Source of the DNA: Burkholderiaceae bacterium
GTDB lineage: Bacteria > Pseudomonadota > Gammaproteobacteria > Burkholderiales > Burkholderiaceae_A
Assembly: GCA_018402635.1 (NCBI GenBank)
Contig: JAGYIP010000008.1
Location: 470,829-534,828, forward strand
Direction: 5' to 3'
Length of the DNA: 64,000 bases
Below, piece by piece: positions 25,218-33,743 of the stretch. Both the position numbers and the translations under genes were made by a program. Under the pieces are notes generated by a model that saw only the letters and a list, made by a program, of their open reading frames with translations, was not told where the DNA came from and ran no database searches. Numbering within the stretch: position 1 is the first letter of the stretch; every line of letters begins with the position of its first letter.

Positions 25218-25499
25218 TTACCAACGCTTGGTTTTTACGTTGTGCACGTGCAGGTGCTCACCCTTTTTAATGGGTGCCACCACCTTGCCAATGTCAACGC
25301 CATATTTCATAACCGTGTCACCGAGCGCAAAGTCTCTAAGCGCAATTTTGTGACCAATGGGAATGTCGCTAATGGCCTTGAAATTCAGGGTGCTGTCATC
25401 TTCCATGACCCAGCCGACGAGTTCGGCCCCCGAGTTAACGCCCTCAACCACCACAACCCCGACGCCGTCGTCAGGCTCATGAACCAAAAAATGAATCAT
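25218..25499 (-). CDS. suyA: (R)-sulfolactate sulfo-lyase, small subunit SuyA (SAF domain)
   Basis: A 93-residue SAF-domain protein of ~10 kDa, matching the small subunit of SuyAB. Blocks: DDGVGVVVVEG, IPIGHKIALRDFALGDTVMK, YGVDIGKVVAPIKKGEHLHV, HNVKT near the end. The start at 25499 is set by AAGGAGAACATCA-ATG. A longer frame upstream to 25751 is open but has no supporting start and runs through the promoter region. It is the first gene of the suy operon and is divergent from tctC across ~300 bases. Confidence 0.87.
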   Translation of the reverse strand: MIHFLVHEPDDGVGVVVVEGVNSGAELVGWVMEDDSTLNFKAISDIPIGHKIALRDFALGDTVMKYGVDIGKVVAPIKKGEHLHVHNVKTKRW

Positions 25500-25805
25500 T
25501 GATGTTCTCCTTGCGTGGATCAAAACCCTTTCCAGAACACCCTTTGTCTTCCGGGAAGAGGCCCCTGGCAGCGCGAAAATGTGCCTTGACGTGTACCCTG
25601 TCTCGTACCTGTCTTGGACCTTTTCTCGCGTTCCTGAGACAACATCATACAGATGATATAGATTATTTAGGTCTTGGCCCCCAAAAATCCGAGAAAACCC
25701 TAGCGTCGAGATGCCTCGGGCGTGGTAGGGTAAGCGTTGCAGGCGTTTCAAACCAGTGAGTCCCCAAGGGGCTCGTCGATATGTTTTTGTTTACGGAGAC
25801 GACGA
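25500..25805. promoter_or_regulatory. Divergent suyA / tctC control region with palindrome ATCAT-ACAG-ATGAT
   Basis: This 306-base gene-free stretch separates suyA from tctC. It contains an inverted repeat ATCAT (25644-25648) and ATGAT (25653-25657) with a 4-base centre. It also holds an A/T-rich tract to 25670 suited to a promoter, the suyA ribosome site (AAGGAG read on the minus strand near 25508), and the tctC ribosome site GGAGACGACGA just before 25806. Its left arm plus centre (ATCATACAGAT) resembles sequences in the slcC and lysR/thiolase promoters. No coding feature is convincing here. Confidence 0.5.
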
Positions 25806-26793
25806 ATGAAACAAGTCTTAAATGCAGCAGTGGTAGGCCTTGGCCTTGCCTTCGGTGGGCAGGCGGTTCTTGCCGATAAGTACCCATCAAGGCCAGTTAA
25901 TATGGTTATTCCTTATGGCCCGGGCGGCGCAACCGATGTCTCGGCGCGTAACCTTGCAGCGCCACTTGGCAAGCAGTTTAATCAACCCCTTCTCATGGTG
26001 AACCGTGCCGGTGCAGGTGGTGTTCCAGGTGCCCTTTCGGTTGCTCAGGCTAAGCCCGATGGTTACAACATTCTTTTTGCTCGCGTTGGAACCCACTCGG
26101 TGAATCCTGCTTTCAAAGAGTCTGTTCCTTATAAGCTCGCAGACTTCGACTACATTGGCGTCTACGAGATCAACCCGGTGGCCTGCGTTGTACGTCCAGA
26201 TTCTGGTTTCAACAATATTCAACAGGTTGCTGACGCGGTAAAGAAGAACCCAGGGAAAATCACCTTCTCGTCTTCGGGCGTTGGTAGCATGCCCATGCTT
26301 GCCTCCATTCTTGTGCTAAACGAGTTTGGTATTGAGGAGCCTACCAAGCAGGCCACCCACATTCCCATGAAGAGTGATGGCGAGGGCGCAACCGCTGTTC
26401 TAAATGGCACCGCAACCATGTTCTGCGGAAATACTTCGGGCTTTGCAGGCTTTGTGAAGAACAAGCAGCTTAAGGCGCTTCTCGTAACCACTGCAGAGCC
26501 TGTTGTAGGTTTTGATGCGCCCAATGCAACCGACCTGAAGAAGCCAAACCTTACCAAGCTGGTGGGGTGGACGGGTTTGGCAGGCCCGAAGGGTATGCCC
26601 AAAGAGGCTGTGGCCATGTGGCGTGATGCGCTTGGAAAAGCTGTGCAAGACCCTGGCTTTGTTAAGCAGATGGAATCCATTGGGTTCTGTCATTAAGATG
26701 ATGGGCCCTGAAGAGTCGGAAGCCTTTATTAATGGCCAGTACGAGTCGTTCCGTGCCATCGTTGATAAGCTGGGTATTCGTATTAAGGGATAA
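25806..26793 (+). CDS. tctC: TctC/Bug-type periplasmic substrate-binding protein (SlcH-like), frameshifted near its end
   Basis: A Bug-family receptor of ~328 residues after repair. The signal peptide is residues 1-23 (MKQVLNAAVVGLGLAFGG to LA|DKYPSRP). It is followed by the family opening PSRPVNMVIPYGPGGATDVSAR, seen here as VIPYGPGGATDVSARNLA, then NRAGAGGVPGA and the KNPGKITFSSSGVGS block. The frame ends early at GFCH. One extra base in GGG at 26682-26684 explains it, because the other frame continues SVIKMMGPEESEAFINGQYE to a TAA at 26791, the normal Bug C-terminus. The receptor would hand sulfolactate-like acids to TctAB. It is divergent from suyA and presumably co-regulated. Confidence 0.85.
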
Positions 26794-26840
26794 ATAGAGG
26801 TTGTGGCTTAGGTCATTTATTCACAGAAGGAGGCTAGGCT

Positions 26841-27380
26841 ATGCGTCAGCAGTCGGTAATTGTCGGTTTGTTCTCGCTGGTGCTTGGCCTGCTTCTTCAC
26901 TTCTGGCTTATTCCAAACTACATCTCTGTTCCTAGCAATATGGCGAGACTCGTGCTCTCGCCAGCCTTCTGGCCTGAAATTCTGGCTGCGATGATAGTGC
27001 TTGCCGGTGTCTTTGTTCTGGTGGGCGCCTTTGGAAAGTCTTCCAAACCCAATTCGCAAGACTTGGGCTCCGCGGCAAACCTCGCTGAAGATCAGCAGGC
27101 CAGCAACGTTTCTTCGCCGCTGCAAGAAGTATCTCAGCCAAGCCTGATTCGACTGCTGGCCTTTGTAATTGCGATGGCGCTTTATGCGAAATACCTTGAT
27201 TACCTTGGTATGGCCTTGGCCTCCATCTTAATGCTGCTTGTCTCGTTCTACCTGCTTGGGGAAAAGCGTATTGGGCTTGTTCTAAGTGTGTCTATTGTTT
27301 TGCCCCTGGTGCTATACGCCTTTTTTCTTCATGTGGCAGGCGTCTCCATTCCGCAGGGCGAACTCATTCGTCTGCCGTAA
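26841..27380 (+). CDS. tctB: TctB-type small membrane subunit of TTT transporter
   Basis: A 179-residue protein with four predicted helices (residues ~5-25, 45-65, 100-140 as two, and 150-172), typical of TctB. AGAAGGAGG lies nine bases before ATG, a strong ribosome site. The region around residues 70-95 is hydrophilic and Ser/Gln-rich, a usual cytoplasmic loop. It follows tctC by 47 bases. The large permease tctA is 7 kb upstream on the same strand, so the transporter is encoded in two pieces flanking the suy operon. Confidence 0.85.
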   Translation: MRQQSVIVGLFSLVLGLLLHFWLIPNYISVPSNMARLVLSPAFWPEILAAMIVLAGVFVLVGAFGKSSKPNSQDLGSAANLAEDQQASNVSSPLQEVSQPSLIRLLAFVIAMALYAKYLDYLGMALASILMLLVSFYLLGEKRIGLVLSVSIVLPLVLYAFFLHVAGVSIPQGELIRLP

Positions 27381-27459
27381 TTCGACCCGCTCTACAGGCG
27401 GTTATGCATGTAGGTCGTACATGGCCTTCGGCTCTCGGCCCTCGGCCCTCAGCCTTCTG

Positions 27460-28930
27460 CTAAGAGGCTTTAATTTTCTTTAAGTAGTCGCCCAACAACG
27501 ACTCAACCGATGGAATGACCTCGGCGATGGGTTTGGCAATACGTGTGATGTTCATGTATTGAGCAACAGTCATGTTGTCTGAAAAATTATTTCCGCCCCA
27601 GGTGCCGCAACCCATTGACAGGCTAAAAGGCAGTCCGTTACTGAAGCTTCCCCCCGTGGCAAAGCAGTGGGCCTGGTTCACAATAACCCGACAGACCGGA
27701 AGCTTGAGGCCCATGGCCAAGATGCGCTCATCGTTACTTGAGTGCATGCTCACCGAATGCCCAGCGCCCTGGTAGTTGTAAATGGCGCTTACCAGGTCGC
27801 AGGCATGCTCGAAGTTGTCTGCCCTATACACAGCCAAGACGGGCGCCAGTTTCTCGCCTGAGAAGGGGTGCTGCGGGCCGGTACCTTCCTCCTCCACCAT
27901 AAGAAACCTTGCGCTTAAGACCTCTGGCCTGGAAAGCCCAGCCATGGCAGCAATTTGGGCTGCCGATTGAGCCGTAGCCTTTCCCGAGAGCCTGCCCTGG
28001 GTGAACATGACAGCCTCAAGCCTGGCCTTTTCTTCGCTTGAAAGCATGACGCCCCCGCAACTGGAGAGCGCGGCAAGCCCTTGCGTGTAGATGGCACTGA
28101 ATAAAACCAGGCTGTTTTCAGACGAGCAGCTGGTGGCGTTGTCGAAGGTTTTTGAAGCGGCAATTTTCTGGGCAGCCTCGGCAAGGCTGGCGGTCTCGTC
28201 AACCACAGAAACCACATTGCCCGCCCCAACGCCAAAGGCAGGCGTTCCGCAGGTGGACGCCGCACGAATATTGGCCTGCGAGCCCGTGGCGACAACTAGA
28301 TCGGCCTGCTGCATAAGGGCCTGTGTGGCCTCTTTGGTAATGGGTGCAGGCAGAACCTGAACCAGGTTGGTGGGCGCCTCTATAAGACGAAGCTGCGCAT
28401 GCACAAACTCAACAAAGCGAGCGCAGGTACTTAGGCCCTTGGGTGAGGGCGCCAAAATAACCGCATTACCCGCCTTTAAAGCGTTTATTACTTTATTTGC
28501 GGGTGTTGCTCCTGGATTAGTGGACGGTGTAATGGCGGCAACGACACCAACAGGGCGGGCGATTTCGGTAATGCCCATGCCAGCATCTTGATGAATAACC
28601 CCAACGGTTTTTCGCCCATACAGGTCGCGAAGAAGGCCAAGGGTTTTGTTGTGGTTTTTACGAATCTTGTCTTGCAACAACACCAAGCCCAGTGTCATGA
28701 ACGGCAAGCTCGGCAAGCTCTTTGTTGCGACTTGGCTCAAGAATAGCCCAGCCCACCGCAGCAACGAGCTCATCGATTTGGTCTTGGCTGTAATTTGCAA
28801 TGATTCGCTGGGCGGCGCGGGCTCGAGAGACTATTGAGGCCACGGCTTGTTGTGCCTCAGTCATTTCTGGGGCTTGAAGGTTCTCTGCTTTCACAAACGG
28901 GCTCCTTGCGTCGGACGGGAGGGTGGACAT
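27460..28930 (-). CDS. sauS: CoA-acylating aldehyde dehydrogenase, SauS (sulfoacetaldehyde dehydrogenase) candidate; frameshifted
   Basis: An acylating aldehyde dehydrogenase of ~489 residues that interconverts an aldehyde plus CoA with an acyl-CoA. The catalytic cysteine is in FDNATSCSSENS, and TEIARPVGVVAAITPSTNP with TPANKVINALKAGNAV are typical EutE/AdhE/SauS blocks. The 5' part (MSTLPSDARSPFV to VHDTGLGV) and the remainder (QDKIRKNHNKTLGLL on) are in different frames. Removing one A of the AA pair at 28676-28677 (plus strand) restores GVVQDKIRKN. The SCSSENS form is, as I recall it, characteristic of SauS. With the SauT-like ligase it would give a sulfoacetate route. It is divergent from the hydroxyacyl-CoA dehydrogenase. 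Confidence 0.72.
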
Positions 28931-28943
28931 GTATTCATAATAC
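28931..28943. promoter_or_regulatory. Palindrome GTATT-CAT-AATAC abutting the sauS start
   Basis: A perfect 5-base inverted repeat with a 3-base centre directly upstream of the proposed sauS ATG (28930, minus strand). Read on the minus strand it includes TATTAT, which resembles a -10 box but lies very close to the ATG. A regulator site or a very short leader are both possible. The rest of the gap to 29109 shows no other clear element. Confidence 0.3.
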
Positions 28944-29109
28944 TTGCACAAGCATCCCACATTTCACGACTTTGCGTTATTTCTTTGGTGAATAAATTCC
29001 ATTTTCAACTTCCATTTGATGGATACCTGTTTAGCCGCGATACTAGTAAGCGAAAGCAGCCGCCCGGTAAACTAAGGCCAAATGCTAGAAACGTTCAATC
29101 GGAGAAAAA

Positions 29110-30636
29110 ATGTCTGAACTAATGAATTCAATTCGCTGTGTCGGACTTGTGGGCGCGGGCACCATGGGTCGTGGTATTGCCCAGGTCTGCGCCCAGGCTG
29201 GTTTTGAGGTGAAGCTCTTCGATGCCCTACCGCAGGTCGCCCAGCAGTCAAAGGCGTCTATCGAGAAGGCGCTGCTTAAGCTTATTGAAAAGGGCAGGCT
29301 TACTGACGACGATCGGCAGGCCATTCTTAGCCGCATTCATCCCTGCGAGGCCCTGGACAATTTATTTCAATGCGACCTCGTCATTGAGGCGGCAATTGAG
29401 AACCTGGAGATCAAGCGCGAACTCTTTAAAAGCCTTGATGAGGGCTGCAAAGAGCAGACGATTCTGGTTAGCAATACCTCGGCCATTCCTATTTCTTCCA
29501 TCGCTGCCCTGACCACCCATCGGCAGCGTATTGCCGGGCTGCATTTCATGAATCCGGTGCCCTTAATGAAATTGGTTGAAGTTATTCAGACCCCTGTCAC
29601 CTCAGCCAGTGTTGTGCAAAGTCTTCTTGCGTTTTCTGCCGCAATTGGTAAGACGCCTATCCTTGTTAAAGATGGCCCGGGCTTTTTAGTTGGAAACTGT
29701 GCTCGGGCGTTTTACACCGAGGCCCTGCGCCTGCTGAAAGAATGCATTGCAAGCCCAGCGCTCATCGATCGTATTATTCGCGAGGCGGGTGGCTATCGCA
29801 TGGGCCCATTTGAGGTAATTGATCTGGTGGGCCTTGATGTCAACTACCCCTCCTCCAAGGCGCTGTTTGAGGACAGCTTTTTTGAGCCGCGTTATCAACT
29901 TACGTCCGGCTACAAACTCTTGGTTGAGGCGGGTTTTCTTGGCCGCAAAACGGGTATGGGTTTTTATCGCTACGAAGACGGGCAAGCCGTGATTGAGCCT
30001 GTCTCTGTGCCCGAGGCACAGATGAATACGGGTCTGCCCCGGTCGGCCTGGCTCTGGGCTGAAAAGTCCTCAGGCCTTGAGATGCTGACAAGCCTAGCCA
30101 AGAAGGCCGGCGTGGTTGTTCTTAAAGAGCCAAGCCCAGGGGTGCTCTGCCTCGTTGCCCCCATTGGCCGTGACACGGTCTCGGTGGTTAAACAGCTTGG
30201 TATTGACCCAGGCAGTACGGTTGCAGTGGACACCTTGTATGGCTGGTCAAGCCATCGCACCTTTATGGCCTGCCCTGGTGTTCGCCCCGAGCCGCTTGCC
30301 CATGCGCGCACCCTGCTTGCAAGCGATGGCGTTGTCGCAAGCCAAATTAACGACAGCCCAGGCTTCATCATGCAGCGCTTTCAGGCGGTCATAACAAACC
30401 TTGCCTGCGATCTTATGCAACAAGGGCTTGCCTCAGCCGACGCATTAAACCAGGGCATGAAGCTTGGCTTTAACTTTCCCCAGGGTCCTCTTGAAGCCGG
30501 TGATGCACTGGGCAGTGAGACCGTTCTTACCATTGTTCAGGCGCTTTATGACTTTTATGAAGAGGACCGTTACCGGCCCTCGCCTTGGCTTAAGCGCCGT
30601 GGTCGCCTAGGGCTCTCGTTAACAACGCCCGATTAA
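29110..30636 (+). CDS. 3-hydroxyacyl-CoA dehydrogenase (PaaH/FadB-type, two C-terminal domains)
   Basis: A 508-residue NAD-dependent enzyme. The N-terminal Rossmann motif is VGLVGAGTMGRGIAQVCAQA (residues ~12-31). The catalytic His is in GLHFMNPVPLMKLVEV (~142), with RIIREAGGYRMGPFEVIDLV in the first C-terminal domain and a second copy of that domain around residues 410-500 (SQINDSPGFIMQRFQAVI). The length and duplicated domain match PaaH-type enzymes used for aromatic or dicarboxylic acyl-CoA degradation. GGAGAAAAA precedes ATG. It is followed 19 bases later by an enoyl-CoA hydratase. Confidence 0.88.
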   Translation: MSELMNSIRCVGLVGAGTMGRGIAQVCAQAGFEVKLFDALPQVAQQSKASIEKALLKLIEKGRLTDDDRQAILSRIHPCEALDNLFQCDLVIEAAIENLEIKRELFKSLDEGCKEQTILVSNTSAIPISSIAALTTHRQRIAGLHFMNPVPLMKLVEVIQTPVTSASVVQSLLAFSAAIGKTPILVKDGPGFLVGNCARAFYTEALRLLKECIASPALIDRIIREAGGYRMGPFEVIDLVGLDVNYPSSKALFEDSFFEPRYQLTSGYKLLVEAGFLGRKTGMGFYRYEDGQAVIEPVSVPEAQMNTGLPRSAWLWAEKSSGLEMLTSLAKKAGVVVLKEPSPGVLCLVAPIGRDTVSVVKQLGIDPGSTVAVDTLYGWSSHRTFMACPGVRPEPLAHARTLLASDGVVASQINDSPGFIMQRFQAVITNLACDLMQQGLASADALNQGMKLGFNFPQGPLEAGDALGSETVLTIVQALYDFYEEDRYRPSPWLKRRGRLGLSLTTPD

Positions 30637-30655
30637 AGAAAGACTGGCCATCACC

Positions 30656-31450
30656 ATGACTATGCCGACGACTTCCTTAAACACACTTGTTTTACAAACA
30701 CAGCCGTTGCCTGGCGTCTGCCTTTTGACTCTTAACCGGCCTGAGGCTCGCAACGCATTGAACGATGCCCTTCGCAAAGAGCTTAGTCAGGCAGTGGCAC
30801 TTGCAGCGAACGACCCCGAGATGCGGGTAATTGTTATTACGGGCGAGGGCGAGTCGTTCGCAGCGGGCGCCGATCTTAAAGAAATTGCAGGCGATACCCC
30901 CGTGGCCATTCGCCGTCGCCGCGTGCTTTCGCTCTGGCAGCAGCTAACGAACTGCCCGCTTCCCATTATTGCGGCTGTTAGGGGCCATGCCCTGGGTGGG
31001 GGCTGCGAGCTTGCCCTGCATGCAGACATTATTGTCGTGGCCGAGGACGCAGTGATTGGTCAGCCCGAAGTGCGTGTGGGGGTCATGCCTGGCGGTGGCG
31101 CAACGCAGCGGCTTATGCGTGCCATTGGAAAGTACCGCGCCATGAAGCTGGTTCTTACGGGTGAGCCTATTACGGGTGCCCAGGCCGCGCAGTGGGGTTT
31201 GGCCAGTGAGGCCCTTGCCTCCAACAAGGTCTTGGAGCGAGCCTTAGAACTTGCGCAGCGCATTGCCAAGCTGCCGCCTCTTGCCGTTCAATCGGCAAAA
31301 GAGGCCATGCTGGCAGGCGCCGATGCGGCCTTGGCTACAGGTTTGTTGCTTGAGCGCCGTCTTTTCGAAGGGCTCTTTGCAACCGACGATCAGAAAGAGG
31401 GCATGACAGCCTTTGCCGAAAAGCGCGAGCCCAATTTCAAGGGCCAATAA
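30656..31450 (+). CDS. Enoyl-CoA hydratase (crotonase family, both catalytic glutamates present)
   Basis: A 264-residue crotonase. The oxyanion-hole region is SFAAGADLKEIAG (~65). The two catalytic glutamates are in ALGGGCELALHAD (~112) and GQPEVRVGVMPGGGATQRL (~132). The C-terminal AVQSAKEAML and ERRLFEGLFAT blocks are typical of short-chain enoyl-CoA hydratases (PaaF/EchA). It works as the hydration step before the upstream 3-hydroxyacyl-CoA dehydrogenase and is co-transcribed with it. Chain specificity cannot be read from the sequence. Confidence 0.9.
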   Translation: MTMPTTSLNTLVLQTQPLPGVCLLTLNRPEARNALNDALRKELSQAVALAANDPEMRVIVITGEGESFAAGADLKEIAGDTPVAIRRRRVLSLWQQLTNCPLPIIAAVRGHALGGGCELALHADIIVVAEDAVIGQPEVRVGVMPGGGATQRLMRAIGKYRAMKLVLTGEPITGAQAAQWGLASEALASNKVLERALELAQRIAKLPPLAVQSAKEAMLAGADAALATGLLLERRLFEGLFATDDQKEGMTAFAEKREPNFKGQ

Positions 31451-31518
31451 TTCCACCTAGGGGCACTTCCATTAAAACTCTTAGGTTAAGTCTTATAAGG
31501 TATAGGCTTTTTTATAGG

Positions 31519-32412
31519 CTACAGCCGCCGACAAAGTTGCAGCAGTGACTGGCGCAGCCAAGTGTGCCCTGGGTCTGCACCCACCGCGTCGCCCCAGACC
31601 ATGTAGATGGGAATTTTTGGAAACCGAATGGGGGACTTCAACACCTTAAGACGAAAATGGTCTTGAAAGACCATGGCCATACGCCGCGGAAGCGTGCAAA
31701 TAAAGTCGGTGCTTTTTACAATCAAGGGCATGGAAATAAAGTGAGGCACCTCAAGGGCGCGATGCCTTTTAAGGCCACGCTTACTCAGCAGCCGATCAAC
31801 CATTGGTGACTTCTGGCCAAGCACCACATGAGGCAGTGTGGTGTACTGTTTTACGCTAAGGCTGTCGCCTACAAGAGGATGGTCGCTGCGCACCATTGAG
31901 ACAAGCTCATCGGTCATAAGCAAGGAGCTTTGAAGCCCGCGACCCTCGAGCTTGAAGTAATCTACCGCAAGGTCCACCGTGCCATTACGTAGTTCATCTT
32001 GAATAGTCTGCGACCGGCCTGGCCAGATACGAGCCTGCACACGCGGTGCCGTTTTCAAAAGCCAGTCCATAAATGGCGGCGTTATCACGGCCTCGCCATA
32101 GTCTTCCACAGCAATGCTGAAGTCACGCTGTGTGGCCGAAAAATCGAAGTCCTCGGGCTGAAGGCCATTGCGAATAAGGGTCAAGGCTTGGCGAAAGTCG
32201 GAGGCCATACGCTGCGCCCTAGGGGTAGGCACCATGCCCTTGGCCGTGCGCAGAAAAAGCGGATCGCGGGCCTGCCTGCGAAGTCGTGCCAGGGCATTGC
32301 TCATGGCGGGCTGGCTCATGGCCATGCGTTCGGCCGCCCGGGTAAGATTGCCCTCGGTAAAGATGGCATCAAAGATGGGAATAAGGTTGAGGTCGACGGA
32401 TCGAAGATTCAT
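31519..32412 (-). CDS. LysR-family transcriptional regulator
   Basis: A 297-residue LysR-type regulator. The winged helix-turn-helix is residues ~4-62 (LIPIFDAIFTEGNLTRAAER, then MSQPAMSNALARLRR). The effector-binding domain follows, with DLAVDYFKLEGRGLQ and LVSMVRSDHPLVGDS. The start at 32412 is chosen because the family opens with M-x-L-x-x-x-D-L-N-L, and upstream residues look non-coding. It is divergent from the thiolase/acyl-CoA dehydrogenase operon, the classic arrangement for an activator of the neighbouring genes. Confidence 0.9.
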   Translation of the reverse strand: MNLRSVDLNLIPIFDAIFTEGNLTRAAERMAMSQPAMSNALARLRRQARDPLFLRTAKGMVPTPRAQRMASDFRQALTLIRNGLQPEDFDFSATQRDFSIAVEDYGEAVITPPFMDWLLKTAPRVQARIWPGRSQTIQDELRNGTVDLAVDYFKLEGRGLQSSLLMTDELVSMVRSDHPLVGDSLSVKQYTTLPHVVLGQKSPMVDRLLSKRGLKRHRALEVPHFISMPLIVKSTDFICTLPRRMAMVFQDHFRLKVLKSPIRFPKIPIYMVWGDAVGADPGHTWLRQSLLQLCRRL

Positions 32413-32419
32413 GGAATTA

Positions 32420-32430
32420 ATGATACAGAT
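32420..32430. promoter_or_regulatory. Motif ATGATACAGAT in the lysR/thiolase divergent promoter region
   Basis: This 11-mer lies in the 123-base gap between lysR and the thiolase gene. It fits AT(G/C)ATACA(G/T)AT, also found in the slcC promoter (11668-11678) and in the suyA/tctC gap (25644-25654). Here it is not palindromic. It could be a half-site of a regulator shared by the three operons. I found the three copies by eye and did not search the whole window exhaustively. Confidence 0.3.
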
Positions 32431-32535
32431 AACCAAGTTCGATTAGACAAATAGCGCTCCTCCCACTAGGCTAAGCGATGTTGCCAAGGAAACCATAAGG
32501 TTCGCTGGTCTCAGACATTCTCTAGGAGTCGTGCA

Positions 32536-33741
32536 ATGCTCAATGCGTTTTTATTCGATGGTCTTCGAACAGCCTTTGGTCGTCATGCAGGGGGCCTTGC
32601 GTCCGTTCGGCCCGACGAACTTCTGGCGGCAAGCTTTAAGGCCCTGGTTGATAAACATGGTATCGACCCCTTGGTCTTTGATGACGTTGTAGTGGGCTGT
32701 GCCAACCAGGCTGGGGAAGACAGCCGTTGTGTGGCTCGGCATGCAAGTCTTCTTGCGGGCTTTCCAGTAGAGCTTGGTGGTACGGTCTTGCAACGTAACT
32801 GCGGCAGTGGCCTTGGCGCGGCGGTGGCCGCCTCCCATGCCATTACGGCAGGTGAGGCCGAGGCCATACTTTCGGGTGGCGTTGAAAGCATGAGCCGTGC
32901 ACCCTTTGTCATGGGAAAGGCCGAGTCGGCCTACAGCCGAGACCTTCGTATTTTTGATTCCGCTGTGGGCTCCCGGTTTCCGAACCCAAAAATTGAAGCC
33001 GAGCACGGGGATGACTCCATGCCGCAGACGGCAGATAACCTTGCAATTGAGCACGACATCAGCCGCAATGACGCCGATCAGTTCGCCCTGCAGTCTCAGC
33101 AGCGTTATGCGGCTGCTCTTGCCCGAGGCTTCTTTAACGACGAAATCGCAGGCGTTGACGTTCGTGTCTCAAAGACCGAGGTCAAGCTTATTAACAAAGA
33201 CGAGCAGCCTCGCGCCGCCACAAACCTAGAGTCGCTTGGCAAACTAAGGGCGCTCAATGCAGGAGGTGTGACCACAGCGGGCAATGCATCAAGCATCAAC
33301 GATGGCGCGGTGGCTTTAATTCTTGGAACCCAGGCCTTTGGCCAGGCCAAGGGCATTGCACCCATGGCAAGAATTCTTGCCTCGGCAACGGCCGGGGTTG
33401 CCCCTCGCATCATGGGCTATGGCCCCGTGCCTGCTGCCCAAAAGGCACTTGCTCGTGCAGGCCTCACCATGAAGGACATGGACGTTATTGAAATTAACGA
33501 AGCCTTTGCGGCACAGGTTATTGCCTGCGCAAAGGGGATGAAGATTGGTTTCAATGATGAGCGGTTGAACCCCAACGGAGGGGCCATTGCCTTGGGCCAT
33601 CCCCTGGGTGCCTCGGGCCCTCGTCTTTTGTTAACGGCAGCGCGCGCATTAAAAGAGCGTTCGGGCCGCTATGCCCTGGTAAGCATGTGCATTGGTGTGG
33701 GTCAGGGCATTGCCATGATTATTGAACGCACAGGTGACTAA
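32536..33741 (+). CDS. Acyl-CoA thiolase (PcaF/PaaJ/acetyl-CoA acyltransferase type)
   Basis: A 401-residue thiolase. The nucleophilic cysteine is in [14 protein letters not shown] (~residue 90), [13 protein letters not shown] follows, the His is in [18 protein letters not shown] (~352), and the second Cys is in [14 protein letters not shown] (~386). Overall form and length are those of beta-ketoadipyl-CoA/3-oxoacyl-CoA thiolases. It cleaves a 3-oxoacyl-CoA to acetyl-CoA and a shortened acyl-CoA. CTAGGAG precedes ATG. The acyl-CoA dehydrogenase begins two bases after its stop, so the two are one transcript. Confidence 0.9.
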   Translation: MLNAFLFDGLRTAFGRHAGGLASVRPDELLAASFKALVDKHGIDPLVFDDVVVGCANQAGEDSRCVARHASLLAGFPVELGGTVLQRNCGSGLGAAVAASHAITAGEAEAILSGGVESMSRAPFVMGKAESAYSRDLRIFDSAVGSRFPNPKIEAEHGDDSMPQTADNLAIEHDISRNDADQFALQSQQRYAAALARGFFNDEIAGVDVRVSKTEVKLINKDEQPRAATNLESLGKLRALNAGGVTTAGNASSINDGAVALILGTQAFGQAKGIAPMARILASATAGVAPRIMGYGPVPAAQKALARAGLTMKDMDVIEINEAFAAQVIACAKGMKIGFNDERLNPNGGAIALGHPLGASGPRLLLTAARALKERSGRYALVSMCIGVGQGIAMIIERTGD

Positions 33742-33743
33742 CC

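Noticed and set aside
23997..25499. Altronate/galactarate dehydratase (UxaA) split in two
   Set aside because: The small SAF subunit plus the [10 protein letters not shown] form and 389-residue length fit SuyAB, and no hexuronate genes are nearby.
25500..25751. N-terminal extension of SuyA
   Set aside because: The frame is open but has no ribosome site, and a strong one lies before ATG 25499. The extension overlaps the promoter palindrome.
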